A stretch of DNA of 64,000 nucleotides from Acinetobacter geminorum (lineage in GTDB: Bacteria; Pseudomonadota; Gammaproteobacteria; Pseudomonadales; Moraxellaceae). Position numbers and translations under genes: made by a program. The DNA is taken from the NCBI RefSeq assembly GCF_013009345.1, contig NZ_JABELE010000009.1, positions 62,001-126,000 on the forward strand, read 5' to 3'. Under the pieces are notes generated by a model. That model did no database searches. It saw only the letters and a program-made list of their open reading frames with translations, and was not told the origin of the DNA. Positions 17,162 through 24,687 of this stretch are shown piece after piece. The first letter of the stretch is position 1. Each line of letters begins with the position of its first letter.

Positions 17162-17575
17162 ATGTCAAATATTGTCTATGCTTTCTTAGGTGGTTTGCTA
17201 CTGGGCATTGCAACAGTTGGGTATTTATATATAAATGGCCGTATAGCCGGAATTAGTGGTTTGCTTGCTCAAGTCATCAATCCTACTAAAGACACCTTTA
17301 AGAGTTCGGCATTCTGGTTTATTGCGGGACTCGTGATTACACCTTTCATATATGGTTATTTTTATCAGCCTGAAATTGAAATTAAAGCCAATATATTTGC
17401 CCTTATTTTAGCAGGCGTACTTGTGGGCTTTGGAACACGGTTAGGGTCGGGTTGTACAAGCGGTCATGGTATTTGTGGTATGAGCAGGCTATCAAAACGC
17501 TCGATGATTGCGACAGCAGTTTTTATGTTTGCTGGCATGTTAACGGTTTATATCATTCGTCATGTGTTGGGGTAA
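17162..17575 (+). CDS. YeeE/YedE-type sulfur transporter subunit, first half
   Basis: This is a 137-residue inner-membrane protein with about four helices and the signature GFGTRLGSGCTSGHGICGMSR, in which the conserved cysteines of YeeE/YedE (TsuA-like) transporters lie. These proteins pass thiosulfate or other sulfur species across the membrane. The half-size form pairs with the next gene. An upstream AT-rich promoter region with TATAAT-like boxes lies near 17120-17145. The trio 17162-18864 looks like one operon for handling reduced sulfur or persulfide. Confidence 0.85.
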   Translation: MSNIVYAFLGGLLLGIATVGYLYINGRIAGISGLLAQVINPTKDTFKSSAFWFIAGLVITPFIYGYFYQPEIEIKANIFALILAGVLVGFGTRLGSGCTSGHGICGMSRLSKRSMIATAVFMFAGMLTVYIIRHVLG

Positions 17576-17579
17576 TCTT

Positions 17580-17993
17580 ATGAAAAATATTTTTGCTTTT
17601 TTATTTGGTAGCTTATTTTCATTGGGTTTAATGATCTCTGGCATGTCTAATCCAGAAAAGGTATTAGGTTTTCTAGATATCTTTGGGCAATGGGATATCA
17701 GCTTAATGTTTGTAATGTTGGGGGCTATTGCTGTGGCATTTATCCCTTTTCAAAAGGCTATAAAAAGCCCTAAAACACTCTTTAATGAACAAATTCAATT
17801 ACCAACGAATACGCAGATTGACCAAAGGTTAATTGTAGGCGCTTTTATTTTTGGTATAGGCTGGGGAATAGCAGGCATATGTCCAGCGCCCGCGTTAACA
17901 CTTATTGGATTAGGACATTTTGAAGCGCTTTATTTTATTGTCGCAATGTTATTAGGAATGTTTATTTATCGAATTTTAAATAAAGGAAATTAA
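17580..17993 (+). CDS. YeeE/YedE-type sulfur transporter subunit, second half
   Basis: This is the partner of the preceding gene. The 137-residue protein has about four membrane helices and the motif GIGWGIAGICPAPALTLIG with one conserved cysteine. The ATG at 17580 follows the previous stop by 4 bases. An in-frame ATG at 17562 would overlap the first half and adds MCWGNL, which I judge unlikely. The two-gene split form is common beside beta-lactamase-fold persulfide dioxygenases, and the next gene here is one. Confidence 0.85.
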   Translation: MKNIFAFLFGSLFSLGLMISGMSNPEKVLGFLDIFGQWDISLMFVMLGAIAVAFIPFQKAIKSPKTLFNEQIQLPTNTQIDQRLIVGAFIFGIGWGIAGICPAPALTLIGLGHFEALYFIVAMLLGMFIYRILNKGN

Positions 17994-17997
17994 ACCT

Positions 17998-18864
17998 ATG
18001 CAACAACCTCTAGTAAAAGATTTTTTTGATGAAAATACCAATACTTTCAGCTATGTTGTTGCGGATTTAGCGACTCGTCAATGCGCTATTATTGATAGCG
18101 TGCTTGACTACGATGCCGCATCGGCCACTACAAAAACAACTCATGCTGATCTGATTATTGATTATATCTTGGCTCAAAACTTCAAAGTACAATGGATTTT
18201 AGAAACCCATGTACATGCCGACCATATGACTGCGGCTCAATATTTAAAATCTAAATTGGGCGGTACAATTGCAATTAGTCAAAAAATTTCAGTAGTACAA
18301 GAAACATTTTCTGCTATCTATAATTTTGATTTTAAGAAATTTAACGAAAATCAGCCTTTTGATTATTTATTTGATGATTATGAACATTTCAAAATAGGAG
18401 AGATAGAAGCCTATAACATTCCTACACCAGGGCATACGCCCGCTTGCTTAAGCTATGTGATTGCTGATGCTGTTTTTGTAGGTGATACTTTATTTATGCC
18501 CGATTATGGCTCGGCCAGATGCGACTTTCCTAAAGGAAGTGCTGCTGAGCTTTATGATTCGGTACAAAAACTTTATACACTTCCTGACGACATGCGCATG
18601 TTCTTATGCCATGACTATAAGCCCGAAGGCCGTGATGAATATATCTGTCAAACAGATATAAAAACTCAAAAGCAAAGCAATATTCATTTAAATCGACGAG
18701 TTTCCAAGAACTCATTCATCAAAATGCGTCAAGAAAGAGATGCTACTTTGGCAATGCCAAAATTAATTTTGCCTTCAATTCAAATTAATATGAATGGTGG
18801 AAATTTTCCGGAACCTGAAGCGAATGGTATCCGTTATTTAAAAATCCCATTTAATTATTTTTAG
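17998..18864 (+). CDS. MBL-fold hydrolase, persulfide dioxygenase/Blh-like
   Basis: This 288-residue cytoplasmic metallo-beta-lactamase fold protein has the metal-binding motif THVHADHMTAAQYL (HxHxDH, about residues 69-75), a second histidine in IPTPGHTPACLSY, the bridging aspartate in VFVGDTLFMPDYG, and a late CHDYKP histidine. This spacing fits the ETHE1/Blh branch that oxidises glutathione persulfide. It lies 4 bases after the second YeeE/YedE gene. No rhodanese domain or ArsR-type regulator is seen beside it. The alternative is a glyoxalase II-like enzyme, but the sulfur-gene context argues against that. Confidence 0.8.
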   Translation: MQQPLVKDFFDENTNTFSYVVADLATRQCAIIDSVLDYDAASATTKTTHADLIIDYILAQNFKVQWILETHVHADHMTAAQYLKSKLGGTIAISQKISVVQETFSAIYNFDFKKFNENQPFDYLFDDYEHFKIGEIEAYNIPTPGHTPACLSYVIADAVFVGDTLFMPDYGSARCDFPKGSAAELYDSVQKLYTLPDDMRMFLCHDYKPEGRDEYICQTDIKTQKQSNIHLNRRVSKNSFIKMRQERDATLAMPKLILPSIQINMNGGNFPEPEANGIRYLKIPFNYF

Positions 18865-18954
18865 AAATAGCCTAAGCATATATTCCGATCATTTCACTTA
18901 TTAAAATAGCCTAAGCAAAAAATTAATCTTATGAAAATAGCCTAAGCAAAATTT
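18864..18954. repeat. Three copies of an AAATAGCCTAAGCA repeat between convergent genes
   Basis: The core TAGCCTAAGC occurs at 18868-18877, 18907-18916 and 18938-18947, each preceded by an A run and mostly followed by AAA. Further copies lie upstream of the lipoprotein gene (about 16443-16457) and downstream of ispD (about 1438-1449, one change), with a shorter TAGCCTAA between catB and catM (near 49190). All are intergenic and on the plus strand. Spacing is uneven, so it is not a CRISPR. The last copy reaches the IclR gene stop. Confidence 0.65.
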
Positions 18955-19765
18955 AGAGAACTTGTCTTAAATCGCGCGCCGTCTCTTGCAATAGCGGCAA
19001 AATGTGTTGAACTAAATATTCTTCAGTTGTTTTCATGGTCGGAGAAACAATATTTAGAGCTGCAACCACTTTAAAGTCTTGCCCATAAATCGGTACGGCG
19101 AGCGCATGAACGCCTAATTCGTGTTCTTCACGCGAATAGCACCAATCTTGTTCTCGAATTTCTTTTAATAACTCTAAAAATTTATCATTTTCGACATGCG
19201 TATATTTAGTTAGACGCTGAAGTGGATATTTTTGGAGCCAGTCTAATTGTTCTTCTTGGCTTAAATGTGCCAGTAAAATTTTTCCAGCTGAGGTTGCATG
19301 AGCAGGCAAGCGATTACCCAAGTGCAAACCATATGGATTTACACGGTCAGTTTGTTGATGGGCTGCACTACGGGCAATGGTAATGGCTTCATAACCATCA
19401 AGTACCATCACTGAATAAATAAGAGAGGTTTGGTTAGTTAACAGATTTAATAAAGGTTGAGATACTTTCGGAAGCTGAGCCGCACCTAAATAAGCTCCTG
19501 AAAATTTAAGAACTTTTGGGGTTAAATAATAATAGTGGCCATCTGACTCAAGATATCCTAAATATTCTAATGTTAATAAATGACGTCTTGCTGCCGCTCG
19601 GGTGAGTCCAGTTTTTTCGGCTGCCATAGAAATGTTTAAACGATGTTGATTACTACTAAAGCTATCTAAAATCGCCATGCCTTTACCAATGCCAGCAATG
19701 TAATCTTCATGACGAATCGTTTTTTTGTTGTCCTGATTCTGGATTATCCGTTCATCTTTACTCAT
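18953..19765 (-). CDS. pcaU: IclR-family regulator of the PcaU/PobR subgroup
   Basis: The 270-residue protein has the subgroup hallmark HEDYIAGIGKGMAILDSF, an N-terminal winged helix (about residues 25-90, RAAARRHLLTLEYLGYL) and an IclR ligand-binding domain with NRLPAHATSAGKILLAHL and CYSREEHELGVHALAVPI. PcaU activates the pca-qui operon in response to protocatechuate, and PobR activates pobA with 4-hydroxybenzoate. This gene is not next to pcaI as in A. baylyi. It lies 14 kb downstream, behind a LysR gene with a 42-base spacing. pobA is not in the window, so pcaU is the better guess, but the symbol is an inference. Confidence 0.6.
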   Translation of the reverse strand: MSKDERIIQNQDNKKTIRHEDYIAGIGKGMAILDSFSSNQHRLNISMAAEKTGLTRAAARRHLLTLEYLGYLESDGHYYYLTPKVLKFSGAYLGAAQLPKVSQPLLNLLTNQTSLIYSVMVLDGYEAITIARSAAHQQTDRVNPYGLHLGNRLPAHATSAGKILLAHLSQEEQLDWLQKYPLQRLTKYTHVENDKFLELLKEIREQDWCYSREEHELGVHALAVPIYGQDFKVVAALNIVSPTMKTTEEYLVQHILPLLQETARDLRQVL

Positions 19766-19807
19766 TACTGATCCTTGTACGATAGAAGCTTAGTAGATCA
19801 ATTTGCT

Positions 19808-20728
19808 TTACTGAAAAAGTTTAATGATTTCATGTCGCAAAAATTGATGCCTTAAATTATCCCTTAAATCTTCGTGCCAAAACATACCCATTTTAATATT
19901 GGTTATCTCAAAAGGCAGAGAATGTAAGCGAATTGCAGCACTATAAGACAAATGCTGCAAAATCATTCGAGGCATAGTAAGTATTGCGTCGGCTTGAGCT
20001 CCCAAAACTTGTAACGCTGTTGAGTAGTTTTGACAGCGCATAAATACATTTCTTGAAATTTTTTGGTGTTGATTTAAATAAATATCTTCAAGTAAAGCGC
20101 CCGTACGGCGTGAGGAAACACCAATATGCCGACCACTGATGTAAGTAGATAAATCGACTTCTTTAAGTTGACTGCAAATGACGAACTCGTCTGTTACCAA
20201 ATGATCAAAGGTAATTTTGGGTGATAAATATTGTTCTAGGTCAATCACGAAATCGAGCTGCTGTGTCGCTAAGTCAGTCATAATATGTTTTCGATCTAGC
20301 TTCATACTCACAAACTGCAAATCTAAATTAAGATTTTGAAAATGTTGAGCCAGTCTTGGAAGAATAATTGGCTCAATTTCATCATGCACGGCGATTTTTA
20401 AGTTTTTTAAGCTTGTTGGATCGAACACATGCTTCTGCTGGCTAATATTTTGAATGGTTAAAAGTGCTTGCTTAACAGTTGGGTAAATCTGCTCGGCAAA
20501 AGGAGTGGCAGACATTTTATTGCCTACTCGTATAAATACATCATCTTCAAGTTGCTGACGTAACCGCTGCAAAGCATGACTTGCCGCTGACTGCGTAATA
20601 TTAAGGCTACTTGCCGCATTTGAAATACTTTTTTGCTCATAAATCGCGATAAAAAGCGGATATAAATTGATATCAATCCGGTGGAAAAAACTTAGGTCTA
20701 GGCCATGTAGGTTATGAATATTATTCAT
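19808..20728 (-). CDS. LysR-family regulator, divergent from the acyl-CoA dehydrogenase operon
   Basis: The 306-residue protein has an N-terminal LysR helix-turn-helix (SISNAASSLNITQSAASHALQRLRQQLEDDVFIR, given here only as the block at about residues 34-68) of the NodD/LeuO-like type and a periplasmic-binding-protein-like effector domain. It is transcribed away from the acyl-CoA dehydrogenase gene at 20818 across an 89-base gap. That makes it the likely regulator of 20818-24653. The IclR gene downstream may share its transcript. The effector is unknown. Confidence 0.75.
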   Translation of the reverse strand: MNNIHNLHGLDLSFFHRIDINLYPLFIAIYEQKSISNAASSLNITQSAASHALQRLRQQLEDDVFIRVGNKMSATPFAEQIYPTVKQALLTIQNISQQKHVFDPTSLKNLKIAVHDEIEPIILPRLAQHFQNLNLDLQFVSMKLDRKHIMTDLATQQLDFVIDLEQYLSPKITFDHLVTDEFVICSQLKEVDLSTYISGRHIGVSSRRTGALLEDIYLNQHQKISRNVFMRCQNYSTALQVLGAQADAILTMPRMILQHLSYSAAIRLHSLPFEITNIKMGMFWHEDLRDNLRHQFLRHEIIKLFQ

Positions 20729-20817
20729 GAGATGTTATTTAATAAAATCATTTCATTCATATTAAGTTTCAAGTTATGTTGATGTAAAGACCAGATAATG
20801 ATGTGAAGGAAAAAAGA

Positions 20818-22059
20818 ATGTTTGAACTTTCAAAGAAGGCTCAAGATTTTGCTGAGCGAACAAAAAAATTTATTTTAGAAGAAATAGAACCTAGCGAAGC
20901 AAAATTTTGGGAAGAGGTTCATGAGTTAAATCCAGATGGAAACTGGAAAAAATGGCAGTGGCCTGAACTGTTAGAAACTCTGAAAACTAAAGCTAAACAA
21001 GCCGGTCTTTGGAATATGTTTTTACCCGATGAAAAGTTGGGTGCTGGGTTAACTGTTCAAGAATATGCGCATATTGCTGAATTGACTGGCCGCAGCTTAT
21101 TGGCACCTACCGTTTTTAACTGTAATGCACCGGATACCGGAAATATGGAGGTGTTATGGCGCTATGGTAATGAACAGCAAAAACAACAATGGTTACAGCC
21201 TTTATTGGACGGAAAAATTCGCTCTGTTTTTTGTATGACTGAACCAGATGTGGCTTCAAGCGATGCAACCAATATGCAAGCGACTGCACTCATCGACGGT
21301 AATGAAATTGTTTTAAATGGCAAAAAATGGTGGTCGTCTGGTTTAGGTGACCCAAATGCTAAAGTCATTATTTTTATGGCCCATACTCCAGATGAAACCA
21401 AAGACCGCCATCATCAACACTCTATGGTTTTAGTACCGATTGATACGGCGGGTGTGGAGATTCAACGGATGTTACCTGTGTTTGGCGACTACGATGCGCC
21501 ACATGGACACGGTGAGGTTCACTTTAATAATGTTCGAGTACCTATTGAAAACTTTATTGGTGGAGCGGGTCAAGGTTTTGAAATTGCACAAGGGCGTTTA
21601 GGGCCAGGGCGTATTCATCATTGCATGCGCTGTATCGGGGCTGCTGAAAAAGCACTAGAACTGATGATTGATAGAGGCATGTCTAGAATGGCGTTTGGCA
21701 AAGAAATTTTAAAACTTGGTGGAAACCTCGAACGCGTAGCCGATGCACGGGTAGCCATAGATCAAGCTAGACTTTTAACCTTGTATGCTGCTTATAAAAT
21801 GGATACTTTAGGAAATATGGCTGCTTTAACAGAAATATCTGCAATTAAAGTAGTCGCTCCAAGCGTTTTAGAAAAAGTAGTCGATATGGCGATTCAGCTA
21901 CATGGTGGTGCAGGTGTTTCAAGAGATACGCCATTAACGGGTTTCTTTGCCCAAGCACGCAGTTTACGTTTAGCTGATGGTCCGGATGAAGTGCATAAAG
22001 GCATGATTGCCAAATTAGAGTTAGCCAAACGTGGTTATGGTCGTCATAAGAAAGTATAA
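20818..22059 (+). CDS. Acyl-CoA dehydrogenase of the ACAD10/11 type
   Basis: This FAD enzyme of 413 residues shows the acyl-CoA dehydrogenase signatures CMTEPDVASSDATNMQ (about 138-153), GKKWWSSGLGDPNAKV, GPGRIHHCMRCIGAAE, and the C-terminal LHGGAGVSRDTPL with RLADGPDEVHK. The sequence style matches the dehydrogenase part of mammalian ACAD10/ACAD11 and bacterial LvaC. The ATG at 20818 follows GAAGGAAAAAAGA. The next gene encodes the kinase that is fused to it in ACAD10/11. In those systems a 4-hydroxyacyl-CoA is phosphorylated, then eliminated and rehydrated to a 3-hydroxyacyl-CoA. Confidence 0.88.
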   Translation: MFELSKKAQDFAERTKKFILEEIEPSEAKFWEEVHELNPDGNWKKWQWPELLETLKTKAKQAGLWNMFLPDEKLGAGLTVQEYAHIAELTGRSLLAPTVFNCNAPDTGNMEVLWRYGNEQQKQQWLQPLLDGKIRSVFCMTEPDVASSDATNMQATALIDGNEIVLNGKKWWSSGLGDPNAKVIIFMAHTPDETKDRHHQHSMVLVPIDTAGVEIQRMLPVFGDYDAPHGHGEVHFNNVRVPIENFIGGAGQGFEIAQGRLGPGRIHHCMRCIGAAEKALELMIDRGMSRMAFGKEILKLGGNLERVADARVAIDQARLLTLYAAYKMDTLGNMAALTEISAIKVVAPSVLEKVVDMAIQLHGGAGVSRDTPLTGFFAQARSLRLADGPDEVHKGMIAKLELAKRGYGRHKKV

Positions 22060-22076
22060 GTTTAAAGGAAATAAAT

Positions 22077-23198
22077 ATGTCGGTAATTGATGTAGGCGGT
22101 GAAGTACGTGAAGGTGAAGAACTTGATATTGGGGCAGTTGAAAATTGGTTAAAGAACCAAGATGTTGAGCTGGTTGGTCCAGCAGTTGTTACTCAATATA
22201 CGGGCGGTGCGTCGAATTGGACTTATCGTTTAAAATATGAAAATACCGATTTAATTTTACGACGTCCTCCTAAAGGAACAAAAGCGAAGTCGGCCCACGA
22301 TATGGCCCGTGAATATATGGTGCAGAAAAACCTTGCACCGTATTATCCGGTGCTTCCTAAAATGGTGGCACTTTGTCAGGATGAGTCGGTCATTGGCTGT
22401 GATTTTTATGTCATGGAACGCATTGAAGGTATTATTCCTCGTGCAAAATTACCGCCTGAGCTTGGTTTTAATGAAGAAGATGTTCATCAACTTTGTGTAA
22501 ACGTTATTGATAAGCTCATTGAGCTGCATCAAGTTCCATATGAGAACACCCCTTTAGCTGAACTAGGCAAAGGTACAGGATATTGCCGTAGACAAGTTGA
22601 AGGTTGGGATAAACGCTATGAAAAAGTCCGTACTATTAACGTTCCTTCATTTAAATATGTTCGAAAATGGCTAAACGATAATATCCCTCAAGACTCTACG
22701 ACTTGTATTATTCACAATGATTGGCGTTTTGATAATGTGATTTTAGATCCAGAGCACCCAACAGAAGTGATTGGTGTGTTGGATTGGGAAATGGCGACTT
22801 TGGGTGATCCATTAATGGATTTGGGTAGCGCTTTGGCCTATTGGGTGGAACCTACGGATAATATGATTTTTAGATCGACGCGCCGTCAGCCTACTCATCT
22901 AAAGGGAATGTTCTCTCGTAAAGAAGTCGTTGAATATTATTTGCAAAAAACAGGTCTGGAGCCTCAGAACTGGGCTTTTTATGAAGTCTTCGGTGTATTC
23001 CGTTTAGCAGTGATTGCCCAGCAAATCTATTATCGCTATTACCATAAACAAACTCGAAATCCTGCTTTTAAAGATTTCTGGATTGTCATTCATGCGCTAC
23101 ATATTCGAGCTTTAAAACTTATCGCGCAACAAAAACTCCAAGAATCTGAATTTGCTCAGCAATCTCTACAGAAAATACAGGGTATTTTAAGAAAATGA
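22077..23198 (+). CDS. APH-family phosphotransferase (ACAD10/11 kinase domain, LvaA-like)
   Basis: This 373-residue kinase-fold protein has TGGASNWTYRL as nucleotide loop, the catalytic HNDWRFDNV (Brenner motif, about residues 216-224) and the metal-binding LDWEMATLGDPLMDLG. It corresponds to the kinase half of ACAD10/11 and to LvaA of Pseudomonas putida levulinate catabolism, which phosphorylates the 4-hydroxyl of a 4-hydroxyacyl-CoA. It is not an antibiotic-resistance enzyme by context. It lies 17 bases after the dehydrogenase, and its end overlaps the next start by four bases, so the genes are coupled. Confidence 0.85.
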   Translation: MSVIDVGGEVREGEELDIGAVENWLKNQDVELVGPAVVTQYTGGASNWTYRLKYENTDLILRRPPKGTKAKSAHDMAREYMVQKNLAPYYPVLPKMVALCQDESVIGCDFYVMERIEGIIPRAKLPPELGFNEEDVHQLCVNVIDKLIELHQVPYENTPLAELGKGTGYCRRQVEGWDKRYEKVRTINVPSFKYVRKWLNDNIPQDSTTCIIHNDWRFDNVILDPEHPTEVIGVLDWEMATLGDPLMDLGSALAYWVEPTDNMIFRSTRRQPTHLKGMFSRKEVVEYYLQKTGLEPQNWAFYEVFGVFRLAVIAQQIYYRYYHKQTRNPAFKDFWIVIHALHIRALKLIAQQKLQESEFAQQSLQKIQGILRK

Positions 23199-23893
23199 CC
23201 ACAATTTATCTGGTAAGACATGGGCAGGCATCATTTGGTAAAAGTAACTATGATGAACTGTCTGAAAATGGTGAGGCTCAAGCGACGTTATTAGGACAAT
23301 ATTTTAAGCAAATATTGAAAGAACAACCTTATGTGGTTGCAGGAACCATGCAGCGTCATGAACAAACCGCACAACTTGCACTTAATGAATGCTTCCCAGA
23401 TACAGTAATTCATCATAATAATTTATGGAATGAGTTTAACCACCAACAGGTTTTTGCACGTTATGAGCCACGTTTTGAACAGCCTGAGTTGTTAAAAGCT
23501 GACGTAGCACAAGAACAGAATCCTCGCGCTTATCTCGCCAAAATATTTGAAGGCGCAATTGGACGATGGACAGATGGAGATTTTCATCATGAATATGATG
23601 AGTCTTGGCCACACTTTAAAGAAAGAGTCGAAACAGCATTGCAGCAACTTTGTGATGAGTTAGCAAAAACCAAACCTCGCTATGCAATTGTTTTTACATC
23701 TGGTGGTGTGATTTCTGTTGCAATCGGCAAATTGCTTGAACTTAGCCCCAATCGAACTTTTGCGTTGAATTGGGCAATTGCTAATACAAGTCTCACGACT
23801 TTGCGGTTGGTTGGAAATGAAGCTCAGGTTTTAAGTTTAAATGAACATCATTTTATAAAAGCTGAGCGTCCAGATTTACTGACATGGATTTAA
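23195..23893 (+). CDS. Histidine phosphatase superfamily protein
   Basis: The 232-residue protein opens with YLVRHGQASFGKSNYDELS, the RHG phospho-histidine motif at residues 8-10, and has GTMQRHEQTAQLAL and the second-histidine region FTSGGVISVAIGK. In many members this last block contains a catalytic histidine, but here it reads TSGGV, a known variant in the subgroup that accompanies ACAD10/11-type operons. Substrate is unknown. The position right after the kinase raises the option that it removes stray phospho-intermediates. Confidence 0.8.
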   Translation: MTTIYLVRHGQASFGKSNYDELSENGEAQATLLGQYFKQILKEQPYVVAGTMQRHEQTAQLALNECFPDTVIHHNNLWNEFNHQQVFARYEPRFEQPELLKADVAQEQNPRAYLAKIFEGAIGRWTDGDFHHEYDESWPHFKERVETALQQLCDELAKTKPRYAIVFTSGGVISVAIGKLLELSPNRTFALNWAIANTSLTTLRLVGNEAQVLSLNEHHFIKAERPDLLTWI

Positions 23894-23909
23894 AAATAAG
23901 GATAAAAGC

Positions 23910-24653
23910 ATGGCAAAGACAATTTTAATTACAGGTGCAAGTTCTGGTTTAGGCGCAGGTATGGCGCATGAATTTGCAGCCAAAGGTTATAACTTAGCGA
24001 TTTGTGCACGCCGTTTAGACCGATTAGAGACTTTAAAAACCGAACTAGAAAATCAGTACGGTATTAAGGTAATTGCGAAAAGTCTGGACGTTACCAATTA
24101 CGATCAGGTTTTTGAAGTTTTTCGTGCCTTTAAACAAGAATTTGGCTATTTAGACCGAATTATCGTAAATGCGGGAGTTGGAAATGGTCGCCGTATTGGT
24201 AAAGGTAATTTTGAGATTAATAGAGCCACGGCCGAAACAAACTTTATCTCTGCTTTAGCACAGTGTGAGGCAGCGATTGAAATTTTTAGAGCGCAAAATG
24301 CAGGTCATTTGGTGGTGATGTCATCCATGAGTGCGATGCGCGGATTACCAAAACATTTATCGACCTATGCGGCAAGTAAAGCTGCGGTTGCTCACTTGGC
24401 TGAAGGTATTCGTGCTGAATTACTGGATACGCCAATTAAAGTTTCTACAATTTTCCCGGGTTACATTCGCACAGAAATGAATGAAGGTGCTAAACATTTA
24501 CCTTTTGAAGTAGATGCCAAAACAGGATGTAAAGCTTTGGTCAAAGCGATCGAAAAGCAACCTGTAAAAGCTTATGTGCCACAGTGGCCGTGGTTACCCA
24601 TGAGTATTGCCATGAAGGTTTTGCCTTTAAAGTTGGTCAATAAATTAGGATAA
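23910..24653 (+). CDS. Short-chain dehydrogenase/reductase
   Basis: This is a classical SDR of 247 residues with the NAD(P)-binding TGASSGLGAGMAHEFA, the NAGVGNGRRIG block, the catalytic serine in MSSMSAMRG and YAASK (Tyr and Lys, about residues 151-155). It ends the operon 20818-24653 and may oxidise the hydroxyacyl-CoA formed by the kinase and dehydrogenase pair, as LvaD is thought to do, or act on a keto precursor. The hairpin just after its stop is better oriented for the opposite strand but could serve both. Confidence 0.8.
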   Translation: MAKTILITGASSGLGAGMAHEFAAKGYNLAICARRLDRLETLKTELENQYGIKVIAKSLDVTNYDQVFEVFRAFKQEFGYLDRIIVNAGVGNGRRIGKGNFEINRATAETNFISALAQCEAAIEIFRAQNAGHLVVMSSMSAMRGLPKHLSTYAASKAAVAHLAEGIRAELLDTPIKVSTIFPGYIRTEMNEGAKHLPFEVDAKTGCKALVKAIEKQPVKAYVPQWPWLPMSIAMKVLPLKLVNKLG

Positions 24654-24682
24654 AAAATACCCCCTAAAATTAGGGGGTAATA
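24654..24682. terminator. Shared terminator between convergent SDR and porin genes
   Basis: TACCCCCTAA (24658-24667) pairs with TTAGGGGGTA (24670-24679). On the minus strand the hairpin is followed by a run of six T residues, so it mainly ends the porin transcript. Confidence 0.85.
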
Positions 24683-24687
24683 TTTAT

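Noticed and set aside
18864..18954. Possible CRISPR array from the three TAGCCTAAGC repeats
   Set aside because: The repeat core is too short (about 15 bases), spacing is uneven (39 and 31 bases), further copies are dispersed over the window, and no cas gene is present.
22077..23198. Aminoglycoside resistance gene, suggested by the APH fold
   Set aside because: The kinase lies in a translationally coupled operon with an ACAD10/11-type dehydrogenase and is of the family that acts on hydroxyacyl-CoA. Nothing points to resistance.
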